This document shows, one piece after another, positions 28,301 through 39,262 of a stretch of DNA of 64,000 nucleotides (its first letter is position 1; the number at the start of each line of letters is the position of its first letter). The notes below the pieces were generated by a model. The model saw only the letters and a list, made by a program, of their open reading frames with translations, was not told where the DNA came from and did no database searches. The position numbers were made by a program, and so were the translations under genes. The stretch is from Sphingorhabdus sp. Alg239-R122 (GTDB lineage: Bacteria; Pseudomonadota; Alphaproteobacteria; Sphingomonadales; Sphingomonadaceae), in the NCBI RefSeq assembly GCF_900537065.1, contig NZ_UNRC01000002.1:222342-286341 (forward strand), given 5' to 3'.

Positions 28301-28381
28301 TTCAACAGCGGTAACACCTACCCGTCAACATATGACGCTCTGGGTCGCCGTTATGGTGCATCAGTTAAACTTACCTTCTAA
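25316..28381 (+). CDS. TonB-dependent outer-membrane receptor
   Basis: A 1021-residue TonB-dependent receptor from a GTG start, preceded by AAAAGGGGAT; an ATG 23 codons upstream is the alternative. Signal peptide ends APAYAQ (about 31). The mature start is acidic, with IVVTGSL at 44-50. The plug follows (NIGLLDGTRV, ERVEVLTGGASTTYGADAIAGVVNFIT), then a 22-strand barrel with FNRAVRAPNISELF and terminal ASVKLTF. Codons are strongly skewed to GGT, CGT, AAC and GTT, unlike neighbouring genes, which suggests high expression. The substrate cannot be told: no transporter, FecR or hydrolase sits beside it. Confidence 0.94.
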   Translation: MKKQIFVNQLKTGVAPAILGLAMLSAPAYAQDADEAVEDDGNVIVVTGSLISDPNLERSSPVNVTGEEEVELKLSTNAEELIRDVPGLVTGIGSNANNGNNGTATIDLRALGSNRNIGLLDGTRVTPNDLSGQFDLNNVPLALVERVEVLTGGASTTYGADAIAGVVNFITKQDFAGFEAELSNQITEVGDGNIFRADVTVGANFDDGRGNVVLSLGYQERDAVFQGDRDISLFGINSFNGNRGGSTTSVPGRFSVPGSGNLQIDPTSSTLVAGYLPFNFNPFNIYQTPYERFNIYSAGRYEITDDIEVYARGLFSKNNVSTIIAPSGSFGSNQTININNPFIAPGMRDIFCANNDFDPNTAGVQTLDPATCLAAASDPNGPTLADGSVNPNYQTFTTNVRRRTVEVGPRLGDYGTTLFDYKLGFRGGLTDTIDWDIYGAYGESQRILTQDNYVLNSRLGDTLQTVDGTTCVNASAANCAPANVFGQAGDISVAAANYLRGRSTTERRASLAQFRAVLNGDVGFASPWAADAIGFAVGGEYRKNTGFQQADALAETPGELGGAGGAAVPIRGAYDVYEAFGELILPIVQDKPFFEDLTLEAGIRYSDYTIDAPSNPGYSTTTWKVGGSWSPGAGVKFRGGFNRAVRAPNISELFTPVSTQLTNLNNDPCAGAAPANDANLRAVCLAQGAQGFQIGVIPPPVSNQANITTGGNINLQPETADTYTVGFVWQPDFVPGLNFSVDYYNIKITDAITVATPGDIVSACFDNITAASATDPACTSFGRNPSDGGLSGDPAVTPGLFGALSNLGQLSTDGVDFILNYKTDVGFADLSFGLSGNWTNSTKFQATPTSINRECVGFYSVNCSAFSGAIQPEWSASARTTLSFDTVDVSLLWRYIDSVQYEPLQFAADVTAAELSNVDASGALLPVADQGCPDFQGADTGGCLVEPAFRSIDAAHYFDLTARWQIFDNLQLTFIVQNLFDKSPPLVGNDVGSTTFNSGNTYPSTYDALGRRYGASVKLTF

Positions 28382-28405
28382 TGTGAAGACATAAGTTAAA
28401 GAGAA

Positions 28406-28431
28406 GGCGGGTCCCCGGACCCGCCTTTTTT
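28406..28431 (+). terminator. Intrinsic terminator of the TonB-dependent receptor gene
   Basis: GGCGGGTC pairs with GACCCGCC around a tight CCCG loop, directly followed by TTTTTT. Strong rho-independent terminator, 25 bases after the stop. Confidence 0.92.
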
Positions 28432-28502
28432 ATTGTAGAAGGCGCAAAAGAATCCGGTGAGAACTCAACTGAGTCGGTAAGCTCAGACTAAAGCTAATGG
28501 AT

Positions 28503-29582
28503 TCAGATTAAGGCTGCATCAAGCTGCATGGGAATGCGCATTTTTTCACCCATAACCCTTGCCCACTCTGCGACTTTTTCAATCTCGTCTGCATGTAGTG
28601 AGGCAATGTCAGAATGTTCTTTTTTGCGCGTGCTTGCATCAAATTCGGTGTCCAGCTTTGAATGCTTTGTAAAGGCAGGCCCTGCCAGGACTTCATCAAG
28701 CTTGCCTTGATCCATTCCAAGCCGGAAAAGGCCAGACATCTGCTCCATTGATGCATGCCGGTTGGCAAGAAAATCTTCACTGTTCAGAGACCTGACTCTG
28801 TCACGGCCATATTTGGCTATAACTGCATTGAATAGACCATGCTGTGCCAGCCAGGTTACAGCGGCCACCTGCAGGTCTGATAGTTGCAGCAGATCCTCGT
28901 TCGTCATTCCAAATGGTGCGATCATCTGATCTGTTATCTGCCCCACCAGGAGCTTGCGGACCCATAAACGTCCCCAAAGATCTTTTTTGGCAATTGAACC
29001 AAGATATTTTTTCAAGGGAGCGTAAAGCAGCACAGCGTTGGCATCGGGCCGCATGGCCAATATGGCGATGATGAGGCAGTTTACGATATTTGACGGTTTT
29101 ACAATAATTGCTTCACCATCTGAAAAGGGTTTGGCTAGCCAGTTCATTGACTGGTCCAGAACTTCAGCGACTTTTGCGGGCTGCCCGCCACGTCTTTTCC
29201 AACCAACCATGTCATTTAATATTACAGGCTCTTTCAGGCCCATTGACACGCCTTCTATATCGAATGCCCGTGCCAGCATAGTTGAGCAACAATAGGCAGA
29301 ATGGAAAATGAAATGAATTGGCGCAGTTTGTGGCGGATGTGCTAAAGTTTCGTTGCGCCGCAGAACGGATTTTCCGATATCTGCAGGCAAATGCTCATCT
29401 GTCATAAAAGGACATTGCCTGTGCAATGCGCGCGGGGCTTCTATGAATTGATAATTATCATTCGTTTCATCGTATCGATGCAGCAGAAGGTCTGGGTTTT
29501 TCGAGATTTTCTGCAAATAATAATTTCTATCTTTCAACTCAAATCCTCTGATTTCGCCAGTTTCAATGGTGATAGGCTTCAC
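28503..29582 (-). CDS. Putative P-loop, sulfotransferase-like protein
   Basis: A 359-residue soluble protein. FIFHSAYCCSTMLARAFD at 91-108 follows a beta strand and resembles the 5'-phosphosulfate-binding loop of sulfotransferases (a Ser/Thr-rich turn before a helix); IVKPSNIVN at about 170 may be the second part of the site. Similar proteins occur near TonB-dependent receptors of caulobacters and sphingomonads. No full sulfotransferase signature is visible, so activity is uncertain. Converges on the receptor gene. Base composition is more AT-rich than the core genes here. Confidence 0.5.
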   Translation of the reverse strand: MKPITIETGEIRGFELKDRNYYLQKISKNPDLLLHRYDETNDNYQFIEAPRALHRQCPFMTDEHLPADIGKSVLRRNETLAHPPQTAPIHFIFHSAYCCSTMLARAFDIEGVSMGLKEPVILNDMVGWKRRGGQPAKVAEVLDQSMNWLAKPFSDGEAIIVKPSNIVNCLIIAILAMRPDANAVLLYAPLKKYLGSIAKKDLWGRLWVRKLLVGQITDQMIAPFGMTNEDLLQLSDLQVAAVTWLAQHGLFNAVIAKYGRDRVRSLNSEDFLANRHASMEQMSGLFRLGMDQGKLDEVLAGPAFTKHSKLDTEFDASTRKKEHSDIASLHADEIEKVAEWARVMGEKMRIPMQLDAALI

Positions 29583-29641
29583 CCGTTTGCAAACCTATCA
29601 TACTTGGGGTAGTACAGCGCAATCAAAAATAGGAGATCAAG

Positions 29642-29947
29642 ATGAAATCCCCCCTTATTGCAGTTTTCGCAGCAGCCCTTATTTGTGCGCCCGCATCGGC
29701 AGGTGAAAATAAGGCAGAAAGCACAGAAAATAAAGCTGCAGTTGCAACCGAGGCTAAAGCAAATGCCAAGGACAAGCCTGCCGATAGCAAAATCAAATGC
29801 CGCAAGCTTGAAGTGACCGGTTCATTGGTCAAGCGCAGAAAAATATGCCGGACCATTGCTGAATGGAGAGAAATCTCCCGGGCAGGAAATCGTGCTGCGC
29901 GAACAATGGTTGACCATGCAAATCAGGGCACCACAAACGGGCGCTAA
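29642..29947 (+). CDS. Small exported protein with TGS-RxxC motif
   Basis: A 101-residue protein with a signal peptide ending APASAG (residue 21), an Ala/Lys/Glu-rich spacer, then the conserved block IKCRKLEVTGSLVKRRKICR and TIAEWR. Two cysteines, about 16 residues apart around TGS, match a group of small exported proteins common in Sphingomonadales with a TGSRL...CxTxxEW pattern. Function unknown. Ribosome binding site AGGAG just upstream. Confidence 0.7.
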   Translation: MKSPLIAVFAAALICAPASAGENKAESTENKAAVATEAKANAKDKPADSKIKCRKLEVTGSLVKRRKICRTIAEWREISRAGNRAARTMVDHANQGTTNGR

Positions 29948-29998
29948 ACTGGGCGGGTAACAAATAGCGCACAAGCTATACGGACCAATCTTCCGTTG

Positions 29999-32581
<2,583 letters not shown>

Positions 32582-32602
32582 CTGTGTTGTTCTCCTATAC
32601 CA

Positions 32603-32633
32603 CCTAGATAATGTTGCGTATGTGCAACACAAG
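32603..32633 (-). promoter_or_regulatory. Possible heat-shock promoter of clpB
   Basis: On the minus strand CTTG (32633-32630) is followed 17 bases later by ATTATCTA, loosely fitting an alphaproteobacterial sigma-32 promoter. The spacer holds a perfect inverted repeat, TGTTGC-N6-GCAACA. The -10 match is weak, so confidence is low. Confidence 0.3.
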
Positions 32634-32707
32634 TGGTTCGCCGAAAATTATCATTACTGGCATTCATGTCAGTGGACCTGTGCGACATGCTGTGTAATGT
32701 GCGGGTT

Positions 32708-34897
32708 ATGGGAAAAACATTCAAGCGTCTCGCCATTGTCCTTATCGTACTATTGCTCATTATCGGCCTTTCGCTGCTCATATGGGAACCGCTGGCCGCT
32801 GATGATGCCGCGCCGCCGCCTGCACGCGAATATGATGTCGAAATTGTCCGTGATGAATTTGGCGTACCGCATATTTTTGGCAAGACCGATGCTGATGTGG
32901 CCTACGGTATTGCCTATGCCCATGCGGAGGATGATTTCCTGAATATCGAGGAAGTCGTGGCGATGACCCGTGCACGCTATGGTGCAATCAAGGGCACAGA
33001 AGGGGCCAAGATTGATTATATCGCGCATCTGCTGGATGTGCGCGGTACGGTGGACCGCAAATATGATGCGTTGCCCGCAGATGTGCATGCGTTGCTTGAT
33101 GGGTATGCGGCAGGGCTCAATCGCTATGTTGAAACGCATCCGGAAGAAGCGCAGTTATCGGGCCTCTTTCCTGTGAATGGGCGTGATATTGCGGCGGGCT
33201 TTGCACTACGATCGCCCTTCTTTTTTGGCCTGCAAAATGTGATTGGACCTTTGGCGGAAGGATCTCCATTGCGGCAGGAAGGCGGACCGGTTCTTAATGA
33301 AGGTGCCGCCCCGCTTGAACATGGCGATCTGCTGGACACATCCTATGCTGCGCCTACGGGCGAAGATGCCGATATGAATGGTTCCAATGCTTTTGCCGTG
33401 GCACCAGAACGTTCTGCCGACGGCAAGGTGCGGCTCATTTCCAATTCGCACCAGCCATGGCGCGGGGGAGTCGCCTGGTATGAACTGGTGGTGCATAGCG
33501 AAGAAGGCTGGGATTTTGCCGGCGCGACGTTTGCGGGCGCGCCTTATCCGTTTCTGGGCCATAACCGCAATCTCGGCTGGACTAACACAGTGAATCGTCC
33601 TGATTTGGTCGATGTTTATGAACTTGAAGTCAATGATGCGGGCGACCAGTATAAGCTGGATGGCAAGTGGGCGCCGCTCATGCAAAAACGCGTCTGGCTG
33701 GGCGTGAAAATGGGGCCATTCACCATTCCCTATCCGCAGACGGTGTATCGCAGCGCACACGGACCGGTGATCAAAAATGACAATGGCTATTTCGCCTTCC
33801 GCTATGCGGGCATGGACGACCTCAAAATGCTCACCCAATATTACCGGCTTAATAAAGCACAGGATTTTGAAGAGTGGAAAGCGGCAATGGCGATCCAGGG
33901 CGTGTCGGGCACCAATTTCATCTATGCGGACCGTGAGGGTAATATAGCGCTTGTGTACAATGCGCTGTTTCCGGATCGTAAGGAAGGCGCGGACTGGCGG
34001 ACTGTCCTGCCGGGGGATCGTAGCGAACTCATCTGGGAAAACCCGGTTGACTGGGCCGAATATCCCAAGCTGTTCAACCCTGCGAGCGGCTATATCATGA
34101 ATGCCAATAACACGCCCTATGTGGCGGCGGGGCCGGGCGATGAAATCGACAGGGATAGTATATCGCCGCTTTTGGGTGTTGAAGATGACATGACCAACCG
34201 CGCGCGCCGGGCGATTACTCTGCTGGAGCAGGTCCTGGCTGAGGGTGATGGCAAAATCAGCCGTGAAGAGCTAATGGAGATTAAATATGACACGAGCTAT
34301 GCGCGTGATGGCTATGCCGGATCATGGATGGCAAAGATTGCGGCGCTGGACCTTGCTGACTCGCCAGAGCTCAAAAAAGCGCAGGACCTGCTGACCCGCT
34401 GGGACTGGACAGCAGATGGTAAGGGTGAAGGCGACGCACTGGCGGTGATGGTGCTGCATGAGGCAATGCGGACTAGCTATGCGCGCCTGCCCGATCCCGA
34501 CCCGCGCGAAAAACTGCAAGAAGCGTCAGAGCATCTCGTAAAATATTTTGACACGCTGGACCCGCCGCTCGGCGATGTCATCCGCCTGCGGCAAGGGGAT
34601 GTCGATCTGCCCCTAGATGGCGGTAGCGACACGCTGCGTGCGTCGACCTTATGGGACATTGAAGATGATGGACGGCTATCGATCCGGCATGGCGATAGCT
34701 ATATCCTGTTCGTTGAATGGGACAGTGAGGGGCGGGTGAGCTCGCGCTCCATCCAGCCTTTTGGCGCGGCTATGACCCGGCCAGATAGCCCGCATTATAC
34801 GGATCAGGCCGAACTGTTCGCACGCTATGGCACAAAACCAGTGCGTTTCGACCCCAAGATTTTGGAGGGTCATGTTACACGCCGCTATCGCCCTTAA
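32708..34897 (+). CDS. Penicillin acylase family (S45, Ntn-hydrolase) protein
   Basis: A 729-residue protein from ATG 32708, with an N-terminal hydrophobic segment (7-26) acting as signal or anchor. It matches the S45 family: the small-subunit strand VEIVRDEFGVPHIFGKTDAD at 44-63 and the self-cleavage point G|SNAFAVAP, with the nucleophile Ser at 226. After cleavage the large subunit begins SNAF. Family members hydrolyse amides such as penicillins, cephalosporins or acyl-homoserine lactones; the real substrate cannot be told from sequence. Divergent from clpB. Confidence 0.88.
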   Translation: MGKTFKRLAIVLIVLLLIIGLSLLIWEPLAADDAAPPPAREYDVEIVRDEFGVPHIFGKTDADVAYGIAYAHAEDDFLNIEEVVAMTRARYGAIKGTEGAKIDYIAHLLDVRGTVDRKYDALPADVHALLDGYAAGLNRYVETHPEEAQLSGLFPVNGRDIAAGFALRSPFFFGLQNVIGPLAEGSPLRQEGGPVLNEGAAPLEHGDLLDTSYAAPTGEDADMNGSNAFAVAPERSADGKVRLISNSHQPWRGGVAWYELVVHSEEGWDFAGATFAGAPYPFLGHNRNLGWTNTVNRPDLVDVYELEVNDAGDQYKLDGKWAPLMQKRVWLGVKMGPFTIPYPQTVYRSAHGPVIKNDNGYFAFRYAGMDDLKMLTQYYRLNKAQDFEEWKAAMAIQGVSGTNFIYADREGNIALVYNALFPDRKEGADWRTVLPGDRSELIWENPVDWAEYPKLFNPASGYIMNANNTPYVAAGPGDEIDRDSISPLLGVEDDMTNRARRAITLLEQVLAEGDGKISREELMEIKYDTSYARDGYAGSWMAKIAALDLADSPELKKAQDLLTRWDWTADGKGEGDALAVMVLHEAMRTSYARLPDPDPREKLQEASEHLVKYFDTLDPPLGDVIRLRQGDVDLPLDGGSDTLRASTLWDIEDDGRLSIRHGDSYILFVEWDSEGRVSSRSIQPFGAAMTRPDSPHYTDQAELFARYGTKPVRFDPKILEGHVTRRYRP

Positions 34898-34915
34898 TCT
34901 ATATTATTTGAAACA

Positions 34916-34939
34916 CGGCATATTTGCTGTAATATGCCG
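34916..34939 (+). other. Perfect stem-loop between acylase and M16 genes
   Basis: CGGCATATT pairs perfectly with AATATGCCG over a 6-base loop. No T-run follows. It may mark the 3' end of the acylase mRNA. Confidence 0.5.
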
Positions 34940-35003
34940 CCAAACAATAAGAGAATTCCTTACAACCTAAAAAAATTCAATTTCTTTGAGAGGAAATGCC
35001 CCT

Positions 35004-37988
35004 ATGAATACCCGTTTTTCACATAAGATCCTGTCTGCTGTCATGGTTTCTGCCATCGCGCTGAGCGCGCCTGCAGTTTACGCGAGTGAACCGGCACCGG
35101 TATCCGAACTTGTCGCAGCAGTGGATATCCCGCATGAGGAATTCAAGCTGGATAATGGCCTTACAGTCATCGTTCATGAAGACCGCAAGGCGCCGGTTGT
35201 AGCGGTTTCCATATGGTATGATGTGGGCTCGAAACATGAACCCAAAGGCAAGACAGGTTATGCCCATTTGTTTGAACACATCATGTTCAACGGGTCGGAA
35301 AATGCGCCTGGCGACTATTTCAAATATACTAAGCAGATTGGCGCGACTGATCTGAACGGGACAACCTGGCTTGACCGCACCAATTATTTCCAGACAGTGC
35401 CAAAAGCGGCTCTGGAAGCAGCTTTGTTCCTGGAAAGTGATCGTATGGGGCATTTGCTGGATGCTATCGATCAGGAAAAGCTCGATAACCAGATCGGTGT
35501 TGTGCAAAATGAAAAACGGCAGGGTGATAGCCAGCCTTACGGGCTAGTCAGCTATCGCCAGCTCGAACTGGGGATGCCGAAAGGTCACCCCTATGCGCAT
35601 AGTACTATCGGTTCTCTGGAAGATCTTCAGGCGGCATCGCTGGAAGACATGAAAGACTGGTTCCGCGATCATTATGGCCCGAACAATGCCATTCTGGTGC
35701 TGGCGGGTGATATTGATACGGTGGAAGCCAAACCTCTCGTCGAAAAATGGTTTGGCGATATTCCTGCCGGCAAGAAGGTTCAGCCCGTAACGGCCAAAGT
35801 TCCGGTTCTGGAAAAACCCATTGTCGATGTGATGAAGGATAAGGTAGCGAATACGCGCATCTACCGCACATGGGCGGTGCCTGGCATGACTGATCCGGAA
35901 TTTACTGCACTTAATTCCGGCGCAAGCGTTCTGGGCGGACTTGCCAGCTCGCGGCTTGACAACATACTGGTCCGTGAAGAACAAAGCGCAGTTAGTGTGG
36001 CTGCATATGTACAACCTTTTGTCATTAACAGCTTCTTTGAAGTTCGTGTCGACGTGAAGCCGGGCGAAGATGTGGAAGCTGTTTCCAAGCGGCTGGATGA
36101 GATTATGGCGGACTTTATCGCCAATGGCCCGACACAGGATGAAGTAAACCGTGTGGCTACCAACACTGCGGCGGCACGTATTGCCGGACTGGAGCAGGTG
36201 GGCGGCTTTGGCGGGAAAGCCACTGCGCTGGCACAGGGCAAATTATTTGCCGGCGACAGCGATTATTACAAAAAGGAACTGGGACGGCTGGCCAGTGTGA
36301 CCCCGCAATCCATTTCCGCAGCAATGAAGAAATGGCTGTCCAACCCGGCGCTGGAAATCCGCGTCGTTCCCGGTGATCGTGAAGAATATAAAGAAGTTGG
36401 ATCCGGTGCCAGCGGTGATGTGACAGGTATATCCATGGCTGGCGCCCCGGCGCAGGTAACAGCCGATGGCGCGAAGCTGGGCATGCCCGAGCCTGAATAT
36501 TATTTTAAACCGGAAACGGCCGCTGCCGAACTAGCGCTGGCTGAAGCAGCTTCGTCAGCGGCTACACCTGTATTGGCCTCTGCCGCGGCGCAGGCAGGTA
36601 CTGTGGACCGCAGCAAGTTTCCTGAAGTTGGTGAAATCCAGAATGTCGACTTCCCTGATGTAGAAGAGACAGTGCTCTCCAACGGCGTAAAGGTTTATTT
36701 TGCCAAGCGCGATGAGATTCCCGTAGTGCGCGTAGCCGTCAAATTCGATATTGGCAGCGCGGCTGATCCGAAAGAGCGGCTGGGTACGCATGGCATGGTC
36801 GTGTCGATGATGGACGAGGGCACGACGTCGCTGAGTTCGACAGAGTTTGCAGAATCACAGGAGCGGCTTGGTGCCAATATTGGTATCGGTGGTGGTCTTG
36901 ACTCAACTACTGTAAGCGTACGGGCTGTTGAGCCCAATCTTGCGGCTTCGCTTGATTTGCTGGCTGATGTCATCAAGAATCCAGCGTTCGATTCCAAGGA
37001 ATTGGAGCGTGTTCGCCAGCAGCAGATGAATGCGATTGCAGCGGAAAGTACGCGACCTATCTCCATCGCGCTGCGCAACCTGCCGCCACTTATCTATGGC
37101 GAGACGCACCCATATGGCGCTTCGTTTACTGGTACGGGTGACCCGGAAGTGGTTGCCAGCCTGACACGCGACGAGCTTGTGAATTTCCACAGCCGTTGGA
37201 TGCGCCCTGAAAAAGCGAAAATCTTCGTTGTCGGAGATACCAGCCTGACTGACATCAAGCCAATGCTGGAAAAGCGTTTCGGCAAATGGATGCCATCTGG
37301 AGAGGCAGCACCTGCCAAGAATATTGATGCGGTTATTCCTGAACAGAAAGAGCGTATCATTGTCATCAACCAGCCCAACTCACCGCAGTCGCTGATCTTT
37401 GCGGGTCAGGTTCTGGACAAAAAGGGCACGGATGATATTTTCGACCTTCAGGCTGCAAATGAGATACTGGGCGGAGACTTCCTGTCACGTATCAATTTCA
37501 ATCTGCGTGAAACCAAGGGCTGGTCCTACGGTTCGCGAACGTTATTACAGCGCCCTGATGGCCAGATTCCGATGTTGATTTTTGCAGCAGTGCAGACAAA
37601 CCAGACCGGGCCATCTGTATCTGAAATCATCAAGGACATGACAGACTTCCTAGGTGAAAAAGGCGTCACGGGAGAAGAGCTGGAGCGTACAGTCAACGGC
37701 GGAATTCGCGAACTGCCAGGTAGTTATGAGCGTTCAGCCGCTGTGTTGGGTCAAATTCAGCGCGATGAAAATCTGGGCCGTGATTTTGGCTATGTCGAAA
37801 CGCTGGCTGACCGGTATCGCGGTCTTGAGGCCGAGGCGCTGAATGCAGCCATGAAGGAAGTGCTGGACGTGGATGCTTTCACTTGGGTCATTGTCGGTGA
37901 TGCGGCGAAAATTCAGGAGCAGATTGATGCGCTGAACATGCCAACCGAATATCGCGGCTATGATCCAAAAGCACAGGGCGGAGAATAA
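35004..37988 (+). CDS. M16 zinc metallopeptidase, periplasmic, fused two-domain type
   Basis: A 994-residue protein from ATG 35004, which follows GAGAGGA. The signal peptide ends VYA-S (residue 27), so unlike the other M16 protein in this window it is soluble and periplasmic. The zinc motif HLFEH is at 88-92, within KTGYAHLFEHIMFNGSENAP. The second half (from about 555) repeats the fold without HxxEH, reading GTHGMVVSMMDEGTT at that position. An Ala-rich linker joins the halves. Function in envelope peptide turnover is inferred. Confidence 0.93.
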   Translation: MNTRFSHKILSAVMVSAIALSAPAVYASEPAPVSELVAAVDIPHEEFKLDNGLTVIVHEDRKAPVVAVSIWYDVGSKHEPKGKTGYAHLFEHIMFNGSENAPGDYFKYTKQIGATDLNGTTWLDRTNYFQTVPKAALEAALFLESDRMGHLLDAIDQEKLDNQIGVVQNEKRQGDSQPYGLVSYRQLELGMPKGHPYAHSTIGSLEDLQAASLEDMKDWFRDHYGPNNAILVLAGDIDTVEAKPLVEKWFGDIPAGKKVQPVTAKVPVLEKPIVDVMKDKVANTRIYRTWAVPGMTDPEFTALNSGASVLGGLASSRLDNILVREEQSAVSVAAYVQPFVINSFFEVRVDVKPGEDVEAVSKRLDEIMADFIANGPTQDEVNRVATNTAAARIAGLEQVGGFGGKATALAQGKLFAGDSDYYKKELGRLASVTPQSISAAMKKWLSNPALEIRVVPGDREEYKEVGSGASGDVTGISMAGAPAQVTADGAKLGMPEPEYYFKPETAAAELALAEAASSAATPVLASAAAQAGTVDRSKFPEVGEIQNVDFPDVEETVLSNGVKVYFAKRDEIPVVRVAVKFDIGSAADPKERLGTHGMVVSMMDEGTTSLSSTEFAESQERLGANIGIGGGLDSTTVSVRAVEPNLAASLDLLADVIKNPAFDSKELERVRQQQMNAIAAESTRPISIALRNLPPLIYGETHPYGASFTGTGDPEVVASLTRDELVNFHSRWMRPEKAKIFVVGDTSLTDIKPMLEKRFGKWMPSGEAAPAKNIDAVIPEQKERIIVINQPNSPQSLIFAGQVLDKKGTDDIFDLQAANEILGGDFLSRINFNLRETKGWSYGSRTLLQRPDGQIPMLIFAAVQTNQTGPSVSEIIKDMTDFLGEKGVTGEELERTVNGGIRELPGSYERSAAVLGQIQRDENLGRDFGYVETLADRYRGLEAEALNAAMKEVLDVDAFTWVIVGDAAKIQEQIDALNMPTEYRGYDPKAQGGE

Positions 37989-38066
37989 TCCGCCCTGCAC
38001 TGGAAAGCGCAAAATAAATACCTAAATAAAACCTATCTTGAACAAGAATTCTAAAGGGAGAATATT

Positions 38067-38366
38067 ATGTCAGTAGAAGGTGCATATGATTGCGTCACAA
38101 AATCACCCATGGGCGACCAGCAGTCGGTCCTGACGGTGAATGTCGACGGTGATACATTTACCGGTACGAATGCAGGCGCAATGGGCGCATTGGACATTGA
38201 AGACGGCAAAGTGGATGGCAACAAGCTCACCTGGAAAATGCAGATGAAAGTACCGATGCCAATGGAACTGAACTGTGAAGCCACTGTGGATGGCGATACA
38301 GTTACCGGCACGATTAATGCCGGTGCATTCGGCTCCATGGCGATGTCAGGTACACGCCAAGCGTAA
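38067..38366 (+). CDS. Small beta-rich protein with internal repeat, unknown function
   Basis: A 99-residue protein without a signal peptide, preceded by a strong AAAGGGAGAA site. It contains two similar units, VDGDTFTGTNAGAMGALDI (26-44) and VDGDTVTGTINAGAFGSMAM (74-93), which points to a small repeated beta structure. Short proteins of this kind occur in other alphaproteobacteria, but I know no function. Followed by its own terminator. Confidence 0.7.
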   Translation: MSVEGAYDCVTKSPMGDQQSVLTVNVDGDTFTGTNAGAMGALDIEDGKVDGNKLTWKMQMKVPMPMELNCEATVDGDTVTGTINAGAFGSMAMSGTRQA

Positions 38367-38390
38367 ACTTTCGTCAGTTTAACTTATACG

Positions 38391-38425
38391 AAAGGCCGCG
38401 TTCCGGATTGGGATGCGGCCTTTGG
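38391..38425 (+). terminator. Intrinsic terminator
   Basis: AAAGGCCGC pairs with GCGGCCTTT, with a further TTCC/GGGA pairing inside. The tail TTTGGTTTG is T-rich but interrupted. It ends the small gene at 38067. Confidence 0.65.
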
Positions 38426-38484
38426 TTTGTTTCGCTCTCGTCTGGAGCGCTTATTTGGCCGATTCTCGTTCGCAAGCCTGTGCC

Positions 38485-38556
38485 GCCCCGCTCCCAGCTC
38501 TACCTCTCAATAATGTATCCCGTTAGTATATCGAAAGGGTAGGGCGGGGAGCGGGT
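38485..38556. other. Long imperfect hairpin in the intergenic region
   Basis: CCCCGCTCCCAGCTCTACC (38486-38504) is largely complementary to GGTAGGGCGGGGAGCGGG (38539-38556). The gap 38367-38669 has no gene; it holds this hairpin and the two terminators on either side. It could be a decayed repeat. Confidence 0.4.
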
Positions 38557-38606
38557 GGTATCGCACCGTGAGCGGACGTGAAAAAAAAGGATTCAAATCA
38601 AGAACG

Positions 38607-38639
38607 AAAAAAACAAGCCAGGCGTACAAGCCTGGCTTG
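38607..38639 (-). terminator. Intrinsic terminator of the tol-pal operon
   Basis: Read on the minus strand, CAAGCCAGGC pairs perfectly with GCCTGGCTTG over a 6-base loop and is followed by seven T. It sits 30 bases after the pal stop. Confidence 0.9.
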
Positions 38640-38669
38640 CTCCTTGATTATCACCGTGAAACGACCAAA

Positions 38670-39194
38670 TTAACGCACCGTAACGGTCACAGCACGCCGG
38701 TTCTGCGCCCATGCGGACTCATTTGATCCAAGCGCCTGCGGCCGTTCCTTGCCGTAGCTGACTGTACGGATGCGTGATGCAGCCACACCCAGCGTTATGA
38801 GGTGGTTTTTTGCACTGTTGGCGCGGCGCTCGCCAAGGGCAAGGTTATAATCCCGCGTGCCGCGTTCATCGGCATGCCCCTCTACAACAATGCTGACGTT
38901 TGGATATTGCGACAGCCACTGTGCCTGGCTCTGCAGGACACGCTGATCTTCGCCATCAACATTGAATTTATCGGTATCAAAAAAGATACGGTCTGACATG
39001 ACGGTGGCAACGAAATCTTCCTGCGATCCGGGAGTTGGACCTGTTTGCTGATTTGCAGTCGGGTCAACATCAGTGTCGCTTCCAGAGGTCGTATCAACCG
39101 GTTCTGGCGGGAGTGTTTCAGGTGGCTTTTTTGCGCAGCCGGCCATAGTGGCCGCCAAGGCAATGGCAATCAGGGGAGTGGATAATTTTTTCAT
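38670..39194 (-). CDS. pal: Peptidoglycan-associated lipoprotein Pal
   Basis: A 174-residue outer-membrane lipoprotein (lipobox TMAGC, Cys 20) with an OmpA-like domain that binds diaminopimelate in peptidoglycan: FDTDKFNVD, VVEGHADERGTRDYNLALGE, and ASRIRTVSYGKERP. It is the last gene of the tol-pal operon, which ties the outer membrane to the wall and helps it constrict at division. Start at 39194 gives MKKLSTPLIAIALAATMAGC; the earlier in-frame ATG adds a non-signal stretch. Confidence 0.96.
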   Translation of the reverse strand: MKKLSTPLIAIALAATMAGCAKKPPETLPPEPVDTTSGSDTDVDPTANQQTGPTPGSQEDFVATVMSDRIFFDTDKFNVDGEDQRVLQSQAQWLSQYPNVSIVVEGHADERGTRDYNLALGERRANSAKNHLITLGVAASRIRTVSYGKERPQALGSNESAWAQNRRAVTVTVR

Positions 39195-39262
39195 GCTCTG
39201 TCTCCTAAATGTCCAGGCCGCTTCAGTAACGGACATGGTAACGAATTATTGCCCCTTTGCAT

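Noticed and set aside
29642-29947. VTGS in the small exported protein as a fourth copy of the IVVTGTR module
   Set aside because: Its context, cysteine-flanked TGS followed by CRTIAEW, belongs to another small-protein family and has no proline run.
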